Counted from the first letter of the stretch, positions 45,801 through 55,229 are shown. The stretch: 63,808 bases of DNA from Acinetobacter bouvetii DSM 14964 = CIP 107468 (GCF_000368865.1 NZ_KB849727.1:880986-944793), one strand, 5' to 3'. Numbers and translations: made by a program. Notes: generated from the sequence alone by a model not told the origin.

Positions 45801-48800
45801 ACAGCGTCCATCGAACTATCAGTAATATCGCCAGCTGCAACATTGGTGATTTTATTGGTGCCTGCATTAATGCCTGCAACTGTTACACTTGGAGAGTTAG
45901 GGACAGCGCCGCCACTTGAGTTCACAAAAGTTAAACCTTTGCTATCAATGATTGTCCCGCCAGCATTGACGCTATCGAGCTTAATATCTTTAGCAAGTTT
46001 TATCGTGAGCTTATTATCGGTACTGTCTGCGACCACGCCAATATTGTTATCCGTCAGATTTGATGCAACGGATTCTCCACCGACAATGCTTAAGCGCTGC
46101 CCTAGCCTTCTGTCGACATTTACCCCTGCATTGTCTCCGACAAAAGTGAGCGGTGTAGCCAATTGATCTTCTGTTGCAGCCCGCCCAGCAACATAATTCA
46201 CTGGGTCAAAGGTGGTATTGGTCAGACCTGTAATCGTGCCATTTTTACCATTAAGCGCAATGGTTGAACCTCCTGGAAGGCCGCCAATATTCACCACTTC
46301 CGCCAGTTTCAAATCAACATCTGCGCCAGTATTGCTGATAACTAAATTACTGTCGCTATTTGAAAAATCGACCGTCTCATCTGGTGCAATATTGGTGCTG
46401 CTGGTTACGTCTTTATTGGTGGTTAAGTTCCAGCCCTTATTCGCATTTTGAGCCGTATCATTCACTAATTTAAGCTGTTCTTCAGTCGCTGCTCGGCCCA
46501 CTGTCGCAAAATCAGCTGCCGTGAGTGTCTTGTTGGTTAGCCCCGTTAAAGTACCTGTTGTGCCGCTGAGCAATACATTATTGGTCGTATTTTTTAAGTT
46601 AATGCTGCTGGCATCGCTGGTATTGCTGTTTGCGCCAGAGGTAATCACGTTTTGAGTGGAAGTACTAACATTGCTGTTATTTGCGCCGTCTTTAATTTCA
46701 ACCAGGCCATCCGTCACTTTGGTTGTACCCACAGTCAAACTGCCTTGTGCAGTAAGGTTTACATCTTTTGCCAATTTAAGCTGCAAAGTATCTGTACCAT
46801 TTGCGACAACACCAATATTGCCCTCGGTAAGCACTCCTGTGGCGCCCCCTTTAACATCGAGCTGCTGCCCTAATTTACGCTCCACCTTGGCGCCACTATC
46901 ACCAGCGAAACTCAGCGCAGTATCGGCTAAGTCTGTAATCGCCTGATTGGTTTGATAGAGTTGGCTGCCATTAACCGCATCTGTACTTGAACTGCTAATC
47001 CGCCCTGCCGCAACATTAACAATGGTTCGCTCAGATCCAGCATCTCCGACGCTTACACTCGATGACGCAGTTGGAGCGCCTGCAAAGTTATAGGTTTTTC
47101 CATTAATTGTGGTTGATGAAGTGGCAACATACGCCGCAGAAACCGAATTATTCCCAAGAACGACGGCGTTTTCATGCGAAGCTGTTGCTGATTTACCAAA
47201 TACAGATGCACCTTTAGCCGTTACGGAAGCACTGTTCCCTATAGCAACTGCATCTTCCTGCAGCGCTGTCGAACTTGTACCTAAAGCAATCGAGTTCAAT
47301 GCATTGGCATTGGACTGTTTGCCCAATGCAATTGCATTCACGCCATTTGAGGTTGCATTATTGCCTATCGCGGTTGCATCACGGGCACGGCTGATACTAT
47401 TCACGCCAAAAGCAATTGCATTTTCACCTGAGCTTTCAGCATTTTGCCCGATTGCTGTCGCTTTTGCAGCAAAACTCTTTGCCTGTGAACCAATTGCCAA
47501 ACCATCTTGCGCTGTACTATTGGCATCAGACCCGATTGAAGTCGAGCTAATACCCGAAGCTTTAGAATTATCCCCAAATGCCATCGCATCTTCTGCACTG
47601 GCATTCGCAAAGCGCCCTAGAGCAACTCCCTGAGCACCACTGACTTTAGCCTGATAACCAATGGCGGTGCCATTATCCCCTTGTGAAAGGGCTTGACGTC
47701 CAATTGCAATGCCCTGATTGGCAGAATTAACTTCTGCTTCACTTCCGACCACAACTGCGTAATCAGATTTCGTTCCATCAGCTTCTGAGCCATTGCCTAT
47801 CACAATGGTATCTGCACCACGGCTTTCAGCACTTTTACCCATCGCAATATTATTTGTACCCGATGCAATCGAAGAATCACCAATTGAAATTGAAGAAGCG
47901 CCAACAGCACCTGCACCTGCTCCAATTGCAACAGCATGCTCTCTGGCTGCAATTACATTATTACCGAGCGCGACACTCCCGACTGCAAGTGTTGAAGTAC
48001 TCGCGCTTGGACCAATGGCTAATGAATCATCCCCGCTTGCACCCGAATTATTTTTATTATCCATATCGCTTGTTTTGACTGAAAAATACTGCGGTCCAGC
48101 TTCGGCAACTGCTGCTTTCAACTGCCCAACATTAACAGCTGAAGTCAGATCATTATTATCCGCCTTCACATTACGAATAATGGTTCCATCTGCGCCGACT
48201 AAATTTACCACTGACTTGTCTGAGTTATAAAGTACAGCATCGGGTACAATGCCGCCAATTTGCCCACTTCCCAACAAGTCAAAAGCATCTTGAATGGTGG
48301 TTGGCAACTTGGTGGTATTCCCTGTCGAATCCTTCACATTGACTTGAATTAAAGGCAACTTACCATTACTGTCAACAGCCGCAGGGTTTCCAGTTGAATC
48401 TGTTGCCCCCATCACACGAATAATATCATTCTGTAATGCCTTAATCTGATTAACCGTCACGGCATCTTGTCCATCCGAACCATCAGCAACATTGGTAATT
48501 CGGCGTTGTACCGTGGAACTGCCAACTGAGACAATGTTTAAACCGCCAATTCCAGCAGATGAATTTGTAATATACCCATCACCTAATGAATTCGTTTGAG
48601 CAACACTGCCTGCTCCCAATGCAACGTCGTTTTGGTTGGCGACAGAATCTAAGCCGATGGCAACGCCTGATGTTCCGATCACACTGGAATCATAGCCTAA
48701 TGCTATCCCTCCTTGAGCAGCATTGGCTCGCGTCCCTACTGCAACAGCCAAACTTTCAGTAATCGTTGCTGCACCTAAAGCTACAGAACTTTGTATCGTG

Positions 48801-50677
48801 TCATTTCTGTCTTTATTACTGCCAAAACCAATGGAAATATTTTGATTCCCAGATAAATTAGACCCGGCATTTGTACCTAATGCAATATTGTAATCTGAAC
48901 TGGTTGTATTCAACGCTGAGTTGCTGCCTGCTCCCACCCCAATCGCAATAGACTGATTACCTTCAATATTTTTCCCTGAATTCGCCCCGATTGCGATATG
49001 ACCATTACGGTCTACGGTACCAGAGCCAATTGACCCAGCCCCTGCATTACTACCAATCGAAATTCCATCAGCAACACTGGCTTTAGCCCCATCGCCAACA
49101 GCTACAGAACTGGCGCCTCCCGATGCAGTTTGGTTACCAATTGCGACACTCTCACTCCCACCTGCAGCTGCAGCATTGCCCACCGCGGTGGCATTGGTCG
49201 TTGCCGAAGCTGATGTTCCAATAGCATTTGCGTTGCTCCCTCCGGCATTTGCACCATTACCAATTGCATTTGAATTGGTTCCTGTTGCTAATGCTGCATT
49301 ACCAACGGCGACACTTGATGGACCGCCAGCAAGAGTAGATGCGCCCAGTGAAACACTTTTGTCACCTACAGCCATATTTGCGCCATTTTGAATGGCGCTG
49401 ACAAACTGGGTCACTTGTGCAGGTGTAACCGCTACACCGTTAATCTCCGTAATGCTTGAAATATCGGTACCTGTAGCAGTAACAGGAATTCCATTAATCG
49501 CTACAATTTGAGTACTTGAAATATTATAGGTGGGGGTAAGTGTCCGAGTTTGACCGCCATTACCAATAGAAGTCGAGTTTGCGCCTAGAGCACCTGTTTC
49601 TTTACCAAAAGCAATCGAATAATCATTTAAAGCATTTGCGGTATTACCTACTGCAATACTGTTTAATCCTGTTGCATTAGAAAAATGTCCAACAGCAATG
49701 GACGATTCACCTGTTGATTTTGCGACTGGGCCAATAGCAACTGAATCTAAACCTGTTGCCTCTGAATCAGCCAAGGTTGAATTGGTATGAAAATATTTAA
49801 TCCCCTGACCGCTTTGGAATAGCAAATCATTAATTTGACCGCCTGTTATTGCATCGGTAGAGCCTGCTGCAATACTGCCGTCCGCCAAATTAGTTAGTTT
49901 ATCTCCTCCTAAATCCAAACCATCTGCGGTACTGGATAAAGTCGTATTATTGCTCGCATCGCCAATTTTTACAGTGCTGAATTCAGGATTCTCAACCGTT
50001 GCGATTGAAATATTCGTTCCTGCATTGGTCACTGTTATATTTTTTCCATTCACAAAATTTACAGTATCCGTTGATTTAACAGCCGTCGCTGCTCCCCCAT
50101 TGGTTTGTAAACTCCATGTTTGATTTTTCAGTACATCTAAATCAGCAGCAGATACTTTGCTTGCCAAGCCTGTTGTTGCATCATTAACTTGATTATTCAG
50201 CGTATTTAAACTGTTTTGAGTTTGATTTAAATCTGTTTGGGAAGCCTTGCTTGCAAGACCTGTATTTGCATCATTGACCTGATTATCCAAAGTGTCAAAA
50301 TCAGACTGAGATACCTTTGTCGCCAAACCTGTTGTGGCATTATTCACTTGATCATTGAGTGCGGTTAAATCATTTTGTGTTTGGGTCAAATCACTGCCAA
50401 CTGCAGCCAAGGATATCCCGTTTGCAACCACGTCCCCAGTAGAAGTTAAAGTACCTGTCAGTGTAGTATCTCCGGCCACCGCCAGATTACCATTGACGTT
50501 CAAATTTTCATTAATATCCTGTGCCAATACAACACCAGAATTTAAAATTGATAACACTAAGACCGAACTTTGAATTAGTTTATTTACTGATGATTTCTTT
50601 TTACCTTTTGCTATTTCAGAAACTGCAACCCAAACTTCTAAAATGACATTCCACACCAGCTTGTATACTTTATTCAT
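42860..50677 (-). CDS. ataA: Trimeric autotransporter adhesin (Ata/AtaA-like)
   Basis: The 2605-aa surface fibre (type Vc secretion) starts with an extended signal peptide region (MNKVYKLVWNVILEVWVAVS) typical of this class. The passenger contains an early coiled-coil stretch (repeats of LNQTQNSLNTLNNQVNDATT), then a YadA-like head built from many SIAVG/AIG left-handed-roll repeats (about residues 300-700 and 900-1250). A stalk of FxG/GIN, neck and DALL-like modules follows, with AATEEQL necks. It ends in the YadA membrane anchor (AGIAAAMAMEGAPFVAGKFT to the final IGFSGVID). AGGTAATAAT precedes the ATG. The reading frame is intact through all repeats. Confidence 0.95.
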   Translation of the reverse strand: MNKVYKLVWNVILEVWVAVSEIAKGKKKSSVNKLIQSSVLVLSILNSGVVLAQDINENLNVNGNLAVAGDTTLTGTLTSTGDVVANGISLAAVGSDLTQTQNDLTALNDQVNNATTGLATKVSQSDFDTLDNQVNDANTGLASKASQTDLNQTQNSLNTLNNQVNDATTGLASKVSAADLDVLKNQTWSLQTNGGAATAVKSTDTVNFVNGKNITVTNAGTNISIATVENPEFSTVKIGDASNNTTLSSTADGLDLGGDKLTNLADGSIAAGSTDAITGGQINDLLFQSGQGIKYFHTNSTLADSEATGLDSVAIGPVAKSTGESSIAVGHFSNATGLNSIAVGNTANALNDYSIAFGKETGALGANSTSIGNGGQTRTLTPTYNISSTQIVAINGIPVTATGTDISSITEINGVAVTPAQVTQFVSAIQNGANMAVGDKSVSLGASTLAGGPSSVAVGNAALATGTNSNAIGNGANAGGSNANAIGTSASATTNATAVGNAAAAGGSESVAIGNQTASGGASSVAVGDGAKASVADGISIGSNAGAGSIGSGTVDRNGHIAIGANSGKNIEGNQSIAIGVGAGSNSALNTTSSDYNIALGTNAGSNLSGNQNISIGFGSNKDRNDTIQSSVALGAATITESLAVAVGTRANAAQGGIALGYDSSVIGTSGVAIGLDSVANQNDVALGAGSVAQTNSLGDGYITNSSAGIGGLNIVSVGSSTVQRRITNVADGSDGQDAVTVNQIKALQNDIIRVMGATDSTGNPAAVDSNGKLPLIQVNVKDSTGNTTKLPTTIQDAFDLLGSGQIGGIVPDAVLYNSDKSVVNLVGADGTIIRNVKADNNDLTSAVNVGQLKAAVAEAGPQYFSVKTSDMDNKNNSGASGDDSLAIGPSASTSTLAVGSVALGNNVIAAREHAVAIGAGAGAVGASSISIGDSSIASGTNNIAMGKSAESRGADTIVIGNGSEADGTKSDYAVVVGSEAEVNSANQGIAIGRQALSQGDNGTAIGYQAKVSGAQGVALGRFANASAEDAMAFGDNSKASGISSTSIGSDANSTAQDGLAIGSQAKSFAAKATAIGQNAESSGENAIAFGVNSISRARDATAIGNNATSNGVNAIALGKQSNANALNSIALGTSSTALQEDAVAIGNSASVTAKGASVFGKSATASHENAVVLGNNSVSAAYVATSSTTINGKTYNFAGAPTASSSVSVGDAGSERTIVNVAAGRISSSSTDAVNGSQLYQTNQAITDLADTALSFAGDSGAKVERKLGQQLDVKGGATGVLTEGNIGVVANGTDTLQLKLAKDVNLTAQGSLTVGTTKVTDGLVEIKDGANNSNVSTSTQNVITSGANSNTSDASSINLKNTTNNVLLSGTTGTLTGLTNKTLTAADFATVGRAATEEQLKLVNDTAQNANKGWNLTTNKDVTSSTNIAPDETVDFSNSDSNLVISNTGADVDLKLAEVVNIGGLPGGSTIALNGKNGTITGLTNTTFDPVNYVAGRAATEDQLATPLTFVGDNAGVNVDRRLGQRLSIVGGESVASNLTDNNIGVVADSTDNKLTIKLAKDIKLDSVNAGGTIIDSKGLTFVNSSGGAVPNSPSVTVAGINAGTNKITNVAAGDITDSSMDAVNGSQIKQIVDKGFSVSANADTTAKDTIALGENVDFSAADSNIKITNTGNNGITFGLEPVVKIGPATGGNPVTINGNIGTITGLTNKTTTSSDFATAGRAATEEQLKAMQTGLNNAGFGLTAEDGNTVTKTLGESIEVIGADSNISTKVSGGKVQVELAKNIDLTSAGSLTVGKSKITDGKVELKDGNKSNISTVDGTTVSNGSNISTVGAGVIHVSNGTYQTEVGPTQIIVGGANQVTVNGSTGRVSGLSNTTWDPNGIYNQKQAATEEQLKQVSDVAQNANQGWNVKTDTVLGTTQVKPGDTVDIGLATGENNLKVAAANDANGTTIIDFSLNKDLNVDSVTAGTGTDKTVLNKDGVTVQDGATQSAINAGSIIVKNTVNNVVLDANKGTLEGLTNKTTTSSDFATAGRAATEEQLKAMQTGLTDAGFGLKAEDGTTVTKKLGETIDVIGADSNISTKVSGGKVQVELAKNIDLTSAGSLTVGKSKITDGKVELKDGNKSNISTVDGTAVSDGTNSSLIGAGNISVSNGTYQTQVGPTQIIVGGANPIMVNGSTGTISGLTNKTFDPNNFVSGQAATEDQLKQVSDIAQNANKGWNLTTNGGNTSQVKPADTVDFSSKDGNININNSGNNVSVELAKDIKVDSVTAGDTVVNNDGLTIKGGPSVTKNGIDAAGTKVTNVAEGSIAQNSKDAVNGSQIHDIIGDGAFQGGDGNTITNIGGTGATNINDAISSINQKAGQHSTVVAGQNMTVTETTNSSGGKEYKVATADDVEFNSVTSNTVTANTVKVGDVVIDQNGINAGNKKITNVAAGEVSSTSKDAVNGSQLNASNQYITTSLGGGAKYENGQFTAPTYNVNNGTYHNVGDALGALNQADIDLGNKITNLGDRIEQVFYDTNGRIDDVEKKANAGIAAAMAMEGAPFVAGKFTYAVGAAYHGGENAVGVTLRKTADNGRWSLTGGVAAASQGDPSVRIGFSGVID
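44170..45566 (-). repeat. 936-bp periodic duplication inside the adhesin stalk
   Basis: Blocks at 44170-44630 and 45106-45566 are nearly identical and offset by exactly 936 bases (312 codons). They encode the same stalk module with VGPTQIIVGGAN, GKSKITDGKVELKDGNKS and IGADSNISTKVSGGK. Shorter copies of the neck module occur around 46430-46500. The in-frame spacing points to expansion by unequal recombination. Confidence 0.85.
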
Positions 50678-51281
50678 ATTATTACCTATTTGGATTTATT
50701 AGAAGAATCACATTTTTATAAATAATAAAATGCACAATTTCTCCACTCTTTTACCAAAAGATACATTTATTAAACAAAGAAATGATACATTATAAAAAAT
50801 ACAACTAAAGAAAATATTTTATTATCAAATTGTTACAATAAAATAACGTAATTTTCAAAATACCCACTATACATTTAAAGTTTTTATTTCAAATAAATTA
50901 TTATATATTCACACAACAAAATAAAATTTAATTAGTTTTTAAGAATCAGAAGACTAAAACAAGTTTTTATAAATATACTTCTAAAACAACCACTTAAAAA
51001 ATAAATAAACCTTAAAAATGAACAAATAGACAAAACCAAAAACTGCTTCATTAAATAAATAGAATTGTAAATCTATTTCAGAAACATCTATTTAAAAGAA
51101 TATTTTTAAAAACACAAAAACAAATTAAAGTATAGTACTGAAATACTGTTGTTTTTATCCTTTGCTATTGTTTTTAGATTGGTCATTTACAATTTGAAAG
51201 TGTAGCTAGTACTTTACTTATCGCCATTGTATTAAATTGAATTGGTGCACCAGTAAATAATAGAATTCTTTAGAAGGAATA

Positions 51282-51776
51282 GGCTTTGTTGTACAAAGGT
51301 TTAAAAGCTAGTTTGCCACCTAAGCCACTCAAATTTATGTGACAACTTAGGTATGAGGCCTGCCTAATTCCGTAAATTTATTGAGTACTGCTATGCGTGT
51401 GTGAATTACATTGACTTGGCTATTGAAGTTTCTAGCACTCTGTTTGTCACCTAATAATTTAATTTTAGTTTCTACCAAGCTGTGACGATGATCGCTAGGC
51501 CACTTTTTCCAAATTGTTCTTCCTAGGTGTTTGACTGTTTTCAGCAATTCATTTCTCTCTAAAGATCTCAGCGTCTTATCTTTCAATGGCCTTGCATTTT
51601 TTAGGTGGAAGCGCCGCATGTGCTTGTCGATCTGAAATGACTTGTCGGCCGTATTCGGTATCACAAGCTTCATCTGCATAGACAGAATAATTTTCTCATC
51701 AGGTAGGATTTTATCCAGCGAATCACTGACATTATTTGCAGCCATCTGAACAGCCCTTATTTGCAAGGGTTCAGTA
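51282..51776 (-). mobile_element. 5'-truncated IS5-family insertion sequence relic
   Basis: The terminal inverted repeat GGCTTTGTTGTACAAA is at 51282-51297. From 51347 the minus strand encodes the C-terminal part of an IS5-family transposase: LRSLERNELLKTVKHLGRT, WKKWPSDHRHSLVETK and VIHTRIAVLNKFTELGRPHT. The part from LQIRAVQ onward is present, but the middle changes frame twice: the DEACDTEYGRQVISDRQAHA segment reads in another frame. The first half of the transposase is missing. It is a dead element. Confidence 0.85.
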
Positions 51777-52575
51777 TATCGATACCGCAATTAGTTATCT
51801 CATTGTTGCAATGCATTTTTCATTTGTCCAAATGAATCCCCTTTAATTACTGCAACTTTTCGTTCCCCCAATTCATTCATTAATTCAATTTTGTAACTAG
51901 GCATTCGCAATATCTTATGATTCTTCTTTATCTCCACCTTGCACTTTATCTTTTAAAAAGAAAATTCATCATAACTTGTGGCATTATATTCATTTGGATA
52001 TCTATACTGACACATTAATCCTAAACAATATAAAGGAAACTTTTAATATAAGACGTCTTCCAACAAGATACTCCGCTTAATTCATTAATAAGTGCATTTT
52101 ATCCTTTAGAATTAGAATAATATCCCCACAATCTACAAGGTATTATTTATGACTTTAACAGATGGATTACTTTAACTTTTTTTATTGTATTTTAAGATTT
52201 TTCTAAATATTTATATAAAGTTTAAATTTTCTCCACATCTATTTATGTTTACTAAATTTTATTTTCTAACAATTAACATCAGACAATACAACACCCATGC
52301 TAAATTAGGTTTTACTCAATTAAATCACTACTAACATCATTCCCTCTTAAATATTCATCTCTATGATCTAATAAATCAAGATAGCATCTTTTATTTTCAA
52401 AAAAAAATTTTAATTTTTCAGCTATACTTTCATTACTCTATTAAAATAATACTTTGACTATTGTAAAATATATCCAAATAAGATTTCACATCAGAAATAT
52501 CAAGATTTATGATATTTTAAACTGTTTATTTATAATTCTATTAATACCTAGTAATTTCAATTTTATACTCCTTAA

Positions 52576-52830
52576 AGATTTCTTGCACAAACCTACCATT
52601 AGATACGTATTCGGCAATATAATTTCGGATAAATAAGTCTGCACCTAAAATCCATCGTACAACCAATTGGCCCACTTACAACCACACTCTTATGAATAGA
52701 GGTAATATTTCGATTTAATTTGATCCTAGCACTCAATGGTATGCTCAGCTAAAAGGCGAACAAGGTCGAAATCAAACTTATTCTGATATTGCTGAATGAG
52801 CCATCAATGATAAGTTTGTGCAACAAAGCC
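52576..52830 (+). mobile_element. MITE-like internal deletion derivative of an IS5-family element
   Basis: The left end at 52576-52593 matches the IS terminus GGCTTTGTTGCACAAACC in 15 of 18 bases. The right end TTTGTGCAACAAAGCC is at 52815-52830. Between them, 52629-52799 encodes the transposase N-terminus (HRTTNWPTYNHTLMNRGNIS, then FDPSTQWYAQLKGEQGRNQT, YSDIAE) with a stop where a Trp is expected (after NISI) and a probable ATG-to-ATA start change. The rest of the transposase is deleted, so about 255 bases with both ends remain. Confidence 0.8.
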
Positions 52831-52845
52831 TATTTCCACCTAAAA

Positions 52846-52869
52846 GGCTCATTCGTGAGCCATTTTTTT
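52846..52869 (+). terminator. Orphan terminator
   Basis: GGCTCA-TTCG-TGAGCC followed by seven T residues forms a strong plus-strand terminator with a stable tetraloop. No gene precedes it except the IS relic. Confidence 0.75.
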
Positions 52870-53024
52870 GTGTATTAAAAGTCTTTTTTTTCACAGCCTA
52901 AACTGCATATAGAATTATTAAAGTTTTTATATTGATTTCTTATTCAGTCCAAAACTATCCCATCTTTACTTTTTAAATCCAAAATTTTATTTGGGATAGG
53001 TTGTGGAGTAACCCATTAGGTAAT

Positions 53025-53056
53025 AAAAAAGCCCTTGTAATAACAAGGGCTTTTTT
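53025..53056. terminator. Terminator after tRNA-Ser
   Basis: A perfect 14-bp stem (53025-53038 with 53043-53056) with a 4-base loop has A6/T6 flanks. It lies seven bases past the tRNA 3' end on the minus strand. Confidence 0.9.
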
Positions 53057-53062
53057 AAGTAT

Positions 53063-53152
53063 TTGGCGGAAGCGGTGAGATTCGAACTCACGGAGGGGGT
53101 AAACCCTCGTCGGTTTTCAAGACCGGTGCATTAAACCGCTCTGCCACGCTTC
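53063..53152 (-). tRNA. tRNA-Ser (TGA)
   Basis: This 90-base tRNA has the long variable arm of serine tRNAs. The acceptor GGAAGCG pairs with CGCTTCC, the anticodon TGA lies at 53118-53116, the T loop is GTTCGAATC, and CCA is encoded (53065-53063). Confidence 0.96.
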
Positions 53153-53243
53153 CATGGACGCCATCATATAAATAATTTTAACCTTTGGCAAATGCTTTTG
53201 GTTTTTTTTAGTTTAACTGTTCAAAATAAAATCAAAAAATATA

Positions 53244-53735
53244 TTAATCCGGCTTTTCAGACGGCTCATACCGGATTGCATTGATAAACCATGTTTTTTT
53301 ACCTGAAGGTGTCATCACTTCTGCTTCGTCATCCACCTGTTTAGACAGCAAGGCACGCGCCATAGGTGAATCAATTGAAATATGCTGCGGATGGTGATCA
53401 TATATTTCATCCACCCCGACAATTCTTAAAGTCTTTTGTTCACCTGCTTCATTTTCAATATCAACCCAAGCACCAAAATATACTTTGCCTGCCTGTTCTG
53501 CTGAAAAGTCGACAATATGCAGCTCTTCAAGCCGTTTTCCTAAGTAACGTACACGGCGGTCAATTTTACGCAAAATTTGCTTATTGTATTGGTAATCTGC
53601 ATTTTCAGAACGATCACCAAGGCTTGCTGCCCAGTTCACTTTTTTTGTAATTTCAGGACGTTCTTCGTGCCATAAATGCTTTAATTCAGCAACCAGCAAG
53701 TCATGTCCACCGCGTGTAATTAAGTTAGATTTCAT
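53244..53735 (-). CDS. greB: Transcription elongation factor GreB
   Basis: The 163-aa protein has the GreA/GreB coiled-coil N-terminus (LITRGGHDLLVAELKHLWHEERPEITKKVNWAASLGDRSENADYQ is the conserved region, residues about 5-50) and the C-terminal FKBP-like domain. The acidic tip (GDRSENADYQY) and the KRLEELHIVD segment favour GreB over GreA. It rescues backtracked RNA polymerase by stimulating transcript cleavage. Confidence 0.92.
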   Translation of the reverse strand: MKSNLITRGGHDLLVAELKHLWHEERPEITKKVNWAASLGDRSENADYQYNKQILRKIDRRVRYLGKRLEELHIVDFSAEQAGKVYFGAWVDIENEAGEQKTLRIVGVDEIYDHHPQHISIDSPMARALLSKQVDDEAEVMTPSGKKTWFINAIRYEPSEKPD

Positions 53736-54098
53736 AATATTTTTTTGGCTTGACTGTTGCTTTTCACGTACAGGAAATCACCATATTACCCTCTTTCTGC
53801 ATATAAAAAAAGGCTATGAAATTAATTCATTAATAAAATTAACAAGTTATATTACAAATCTTCACTAATTCATGTACAAAATTTGACAAGCCTTTTTTTC
53901 ATCTTTATTATGCGCACATCTTTTGATCTTGAGTGTTTTTTAATCAATACAGTTTTTCTGTATATTTCCCAACTAATCCTTAGTCATTTTGAATGACGTC
54001 ATGACTGCCCAACCCTTATCGCATTTAGCTGACTTGTAAAAGTTACAGGCTTATTCGCCTTGGCTTTTTAGGGCATAAATACCTGTAGCGGAGACAAC
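53736..54098. other. Intergenic region between greB and the MltF-like gene
   Basis: There is no reading frame of note. It should contain divergent promoters for greB and the transglycosylase gene, but I see no consensus pair. GGAG six bases before 54099 sets the downstream start. Confidence 0.4.
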
Positions 54099-55211
54099 AT
54101 GCACAGTAGTTCAACTTCTGGGTCGAGGCTTTGCCTTAACTCTTTAAAATCCCTCCCAATTAAAACACTTGCTTTTGGTACTTTAATTCTCCCATTCCAT
54201 AGTATTAATGCAAGCAAAACAGCATATCAATTTGATAATGTCGTCAACACCAATAAATTGGTTGTTGTATCTGTGGTGAATCCCACTGCTGTCTTTGATG
54301 ACAGTGAACATTTGCACGGTTTTGGCTATGATTTAGTCCGCAACTATGCAGACAGCTTAAACGTAAAGCTTGAGTTTAAAACGGTAGATGACAATGCCAC
54401 GGCTCTGAAATGGGTTAAGCAAGGCAAAGCCAGCTTCGCCATGACGACTGCCAGTATTCAGACCATTGAAGGCAAAAATTTAACTTCATTTTCAGCGTCC
54501 TGCGGTGAAACTGCTTCCTTGCAGAAAAATGGCCTGAACACTGACTTAAACTGGGTCTTCAAAGCGGCCAATGATCCGCTCAGTGAAACAGCCAGCGGCT
54601 TTATTTGCCGCGCCAAACAAAGCGGCACGCTGCAGCAATTGGCGAATTTCTACAACCAAAATGTGATTAAAGAAGAATCCTGGGACAGCATTCAGCGCGA
54701 TTTAAACAGCCGCATGCCAATTTATAAAGCCAGTTTTCAGCGTACTGCGCAGCAATACAATTTAGACTGGCATTTATTGGCTGCGATTGGCTATCAGGAA
54801 TCGTATTTAAAGCCGAACTCTGTATCACCTACAGGAGTCCGCGGCTTAATGATGCTCACCAACAGCACAGCCAAAGCCATGGGTGTCAGCAACCGTACCG
54901 ATCCTGCTCAAAGCATTCAGGGCGGCGCTAAATATTATGACTCCATGCTCGATCAGTTCTCGGACATTCCGTATCCTGACCGCAATTGGTATGCCTTAGT
55001 GGCTTATAATATGGGGCCGGGCGCTGTAAACCAGCTGCAAAACCGCATCAAGAACCAGGGCAAAGACCCCAATAAATGGGTCAATTTATACGCCTATCTC
55101 GACAGCAATAAAGCCAGCAATGGCCGTTACCGTCAAGCGGTGCAATATGTCACCCGCATCCGCGCTTATCTAGAGCACATTAAGACGACACCTCAGCTGG
55201 TGAATATATAA
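54099..55211 (+). CDS. MltF-like lytic transglycosylase with a shortened solute-binding domain
   Basis: This 370-aa exported protein has an N-terminal region resembling part of a solute-binding domain (DDSEHLHGFGYDLVRNYADS, residues about 60-190). A C-terminal SLT domain has the catalytic Glu in LLAAIGYQESYLKPNSVSPTGVRG (only the central part is family-typical), the GLMMLTNSTAKAMG loop and AYNMGPGAV. E. coli MltF is about 518 aa with a full two-lobed domain, so much of that domain is missing here. GGAG precedes the ATG. It cleaves peptidoglycan strands to 1,6-anhydro ends. Confidence 0.83.
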   Translation: MHSSSTSGSRLCLNSLKSLPIKTLAFGTLILPFHSINASKTAYQFDNVVNTNKLVVVSVVNPTAVFDDSEHLHGFGYDLVRNYADSLNVKLEFKTVDDNATALKWVKQGKASFAMTTASIQTIEGKNLTSFSASCGETASLQKNGLNTDLNWVFKAANDPLSETASGFICRAKQSGTLQQLANFYNQNVIKEESWDSIQRDLNSRMPIYKASFQRTAQQYNLDWHLLAAIGYQESYLKPNSVSPTGVRGLMMLTNSTAKAMGVSNRTDPAQSIQGGAKYYDSMLDQFSDIPYPDRNWYALVAYNMGPGAVNQLQNRIKNQGKDPNKWVNLYAYLDSNKASNGRYRQAVQYVTRIRAYLEHIKTTPQLVNI

Positions 55212-55229
55212 CCGCTGAGATCGAGTGCA

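Larger units (their letters stand above)
50678..53024. other. AT-rich gene-poor tract upstream of the adhesin gene
   Basis: About 2.3 kb is markedly more AT-rich than the rest of the window. It holds the adhesin promoter region (ATTATA at 50789-50794, a -10 candidate on the minus strand with no good -35) and two IS5-family relics. Other short frames carry stops and no ribosome binding sites. I find no intact gene. Confidence 0.7.

Noticed and set aside
43353..50573. Many plus-strand open frames opposite the adhesin gene
   Set aside because: They arise from the repetitive composition of the adhesin gene and lack ribosome binding sites and family matches.
51800..51904. 34-codon minus-strand frame in the AT-rich tract
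   Set aside because: It has no Shine-Dalgarno and is surrounded by broken frames; most likely chance or a decayed fragment.
51282..52830. A single intact insertion sequence
   Set aside because: The C-terminal transposase half is on the minus strand and the N-terminal part is on the plus strand, each with its own end; these are two separate relics.
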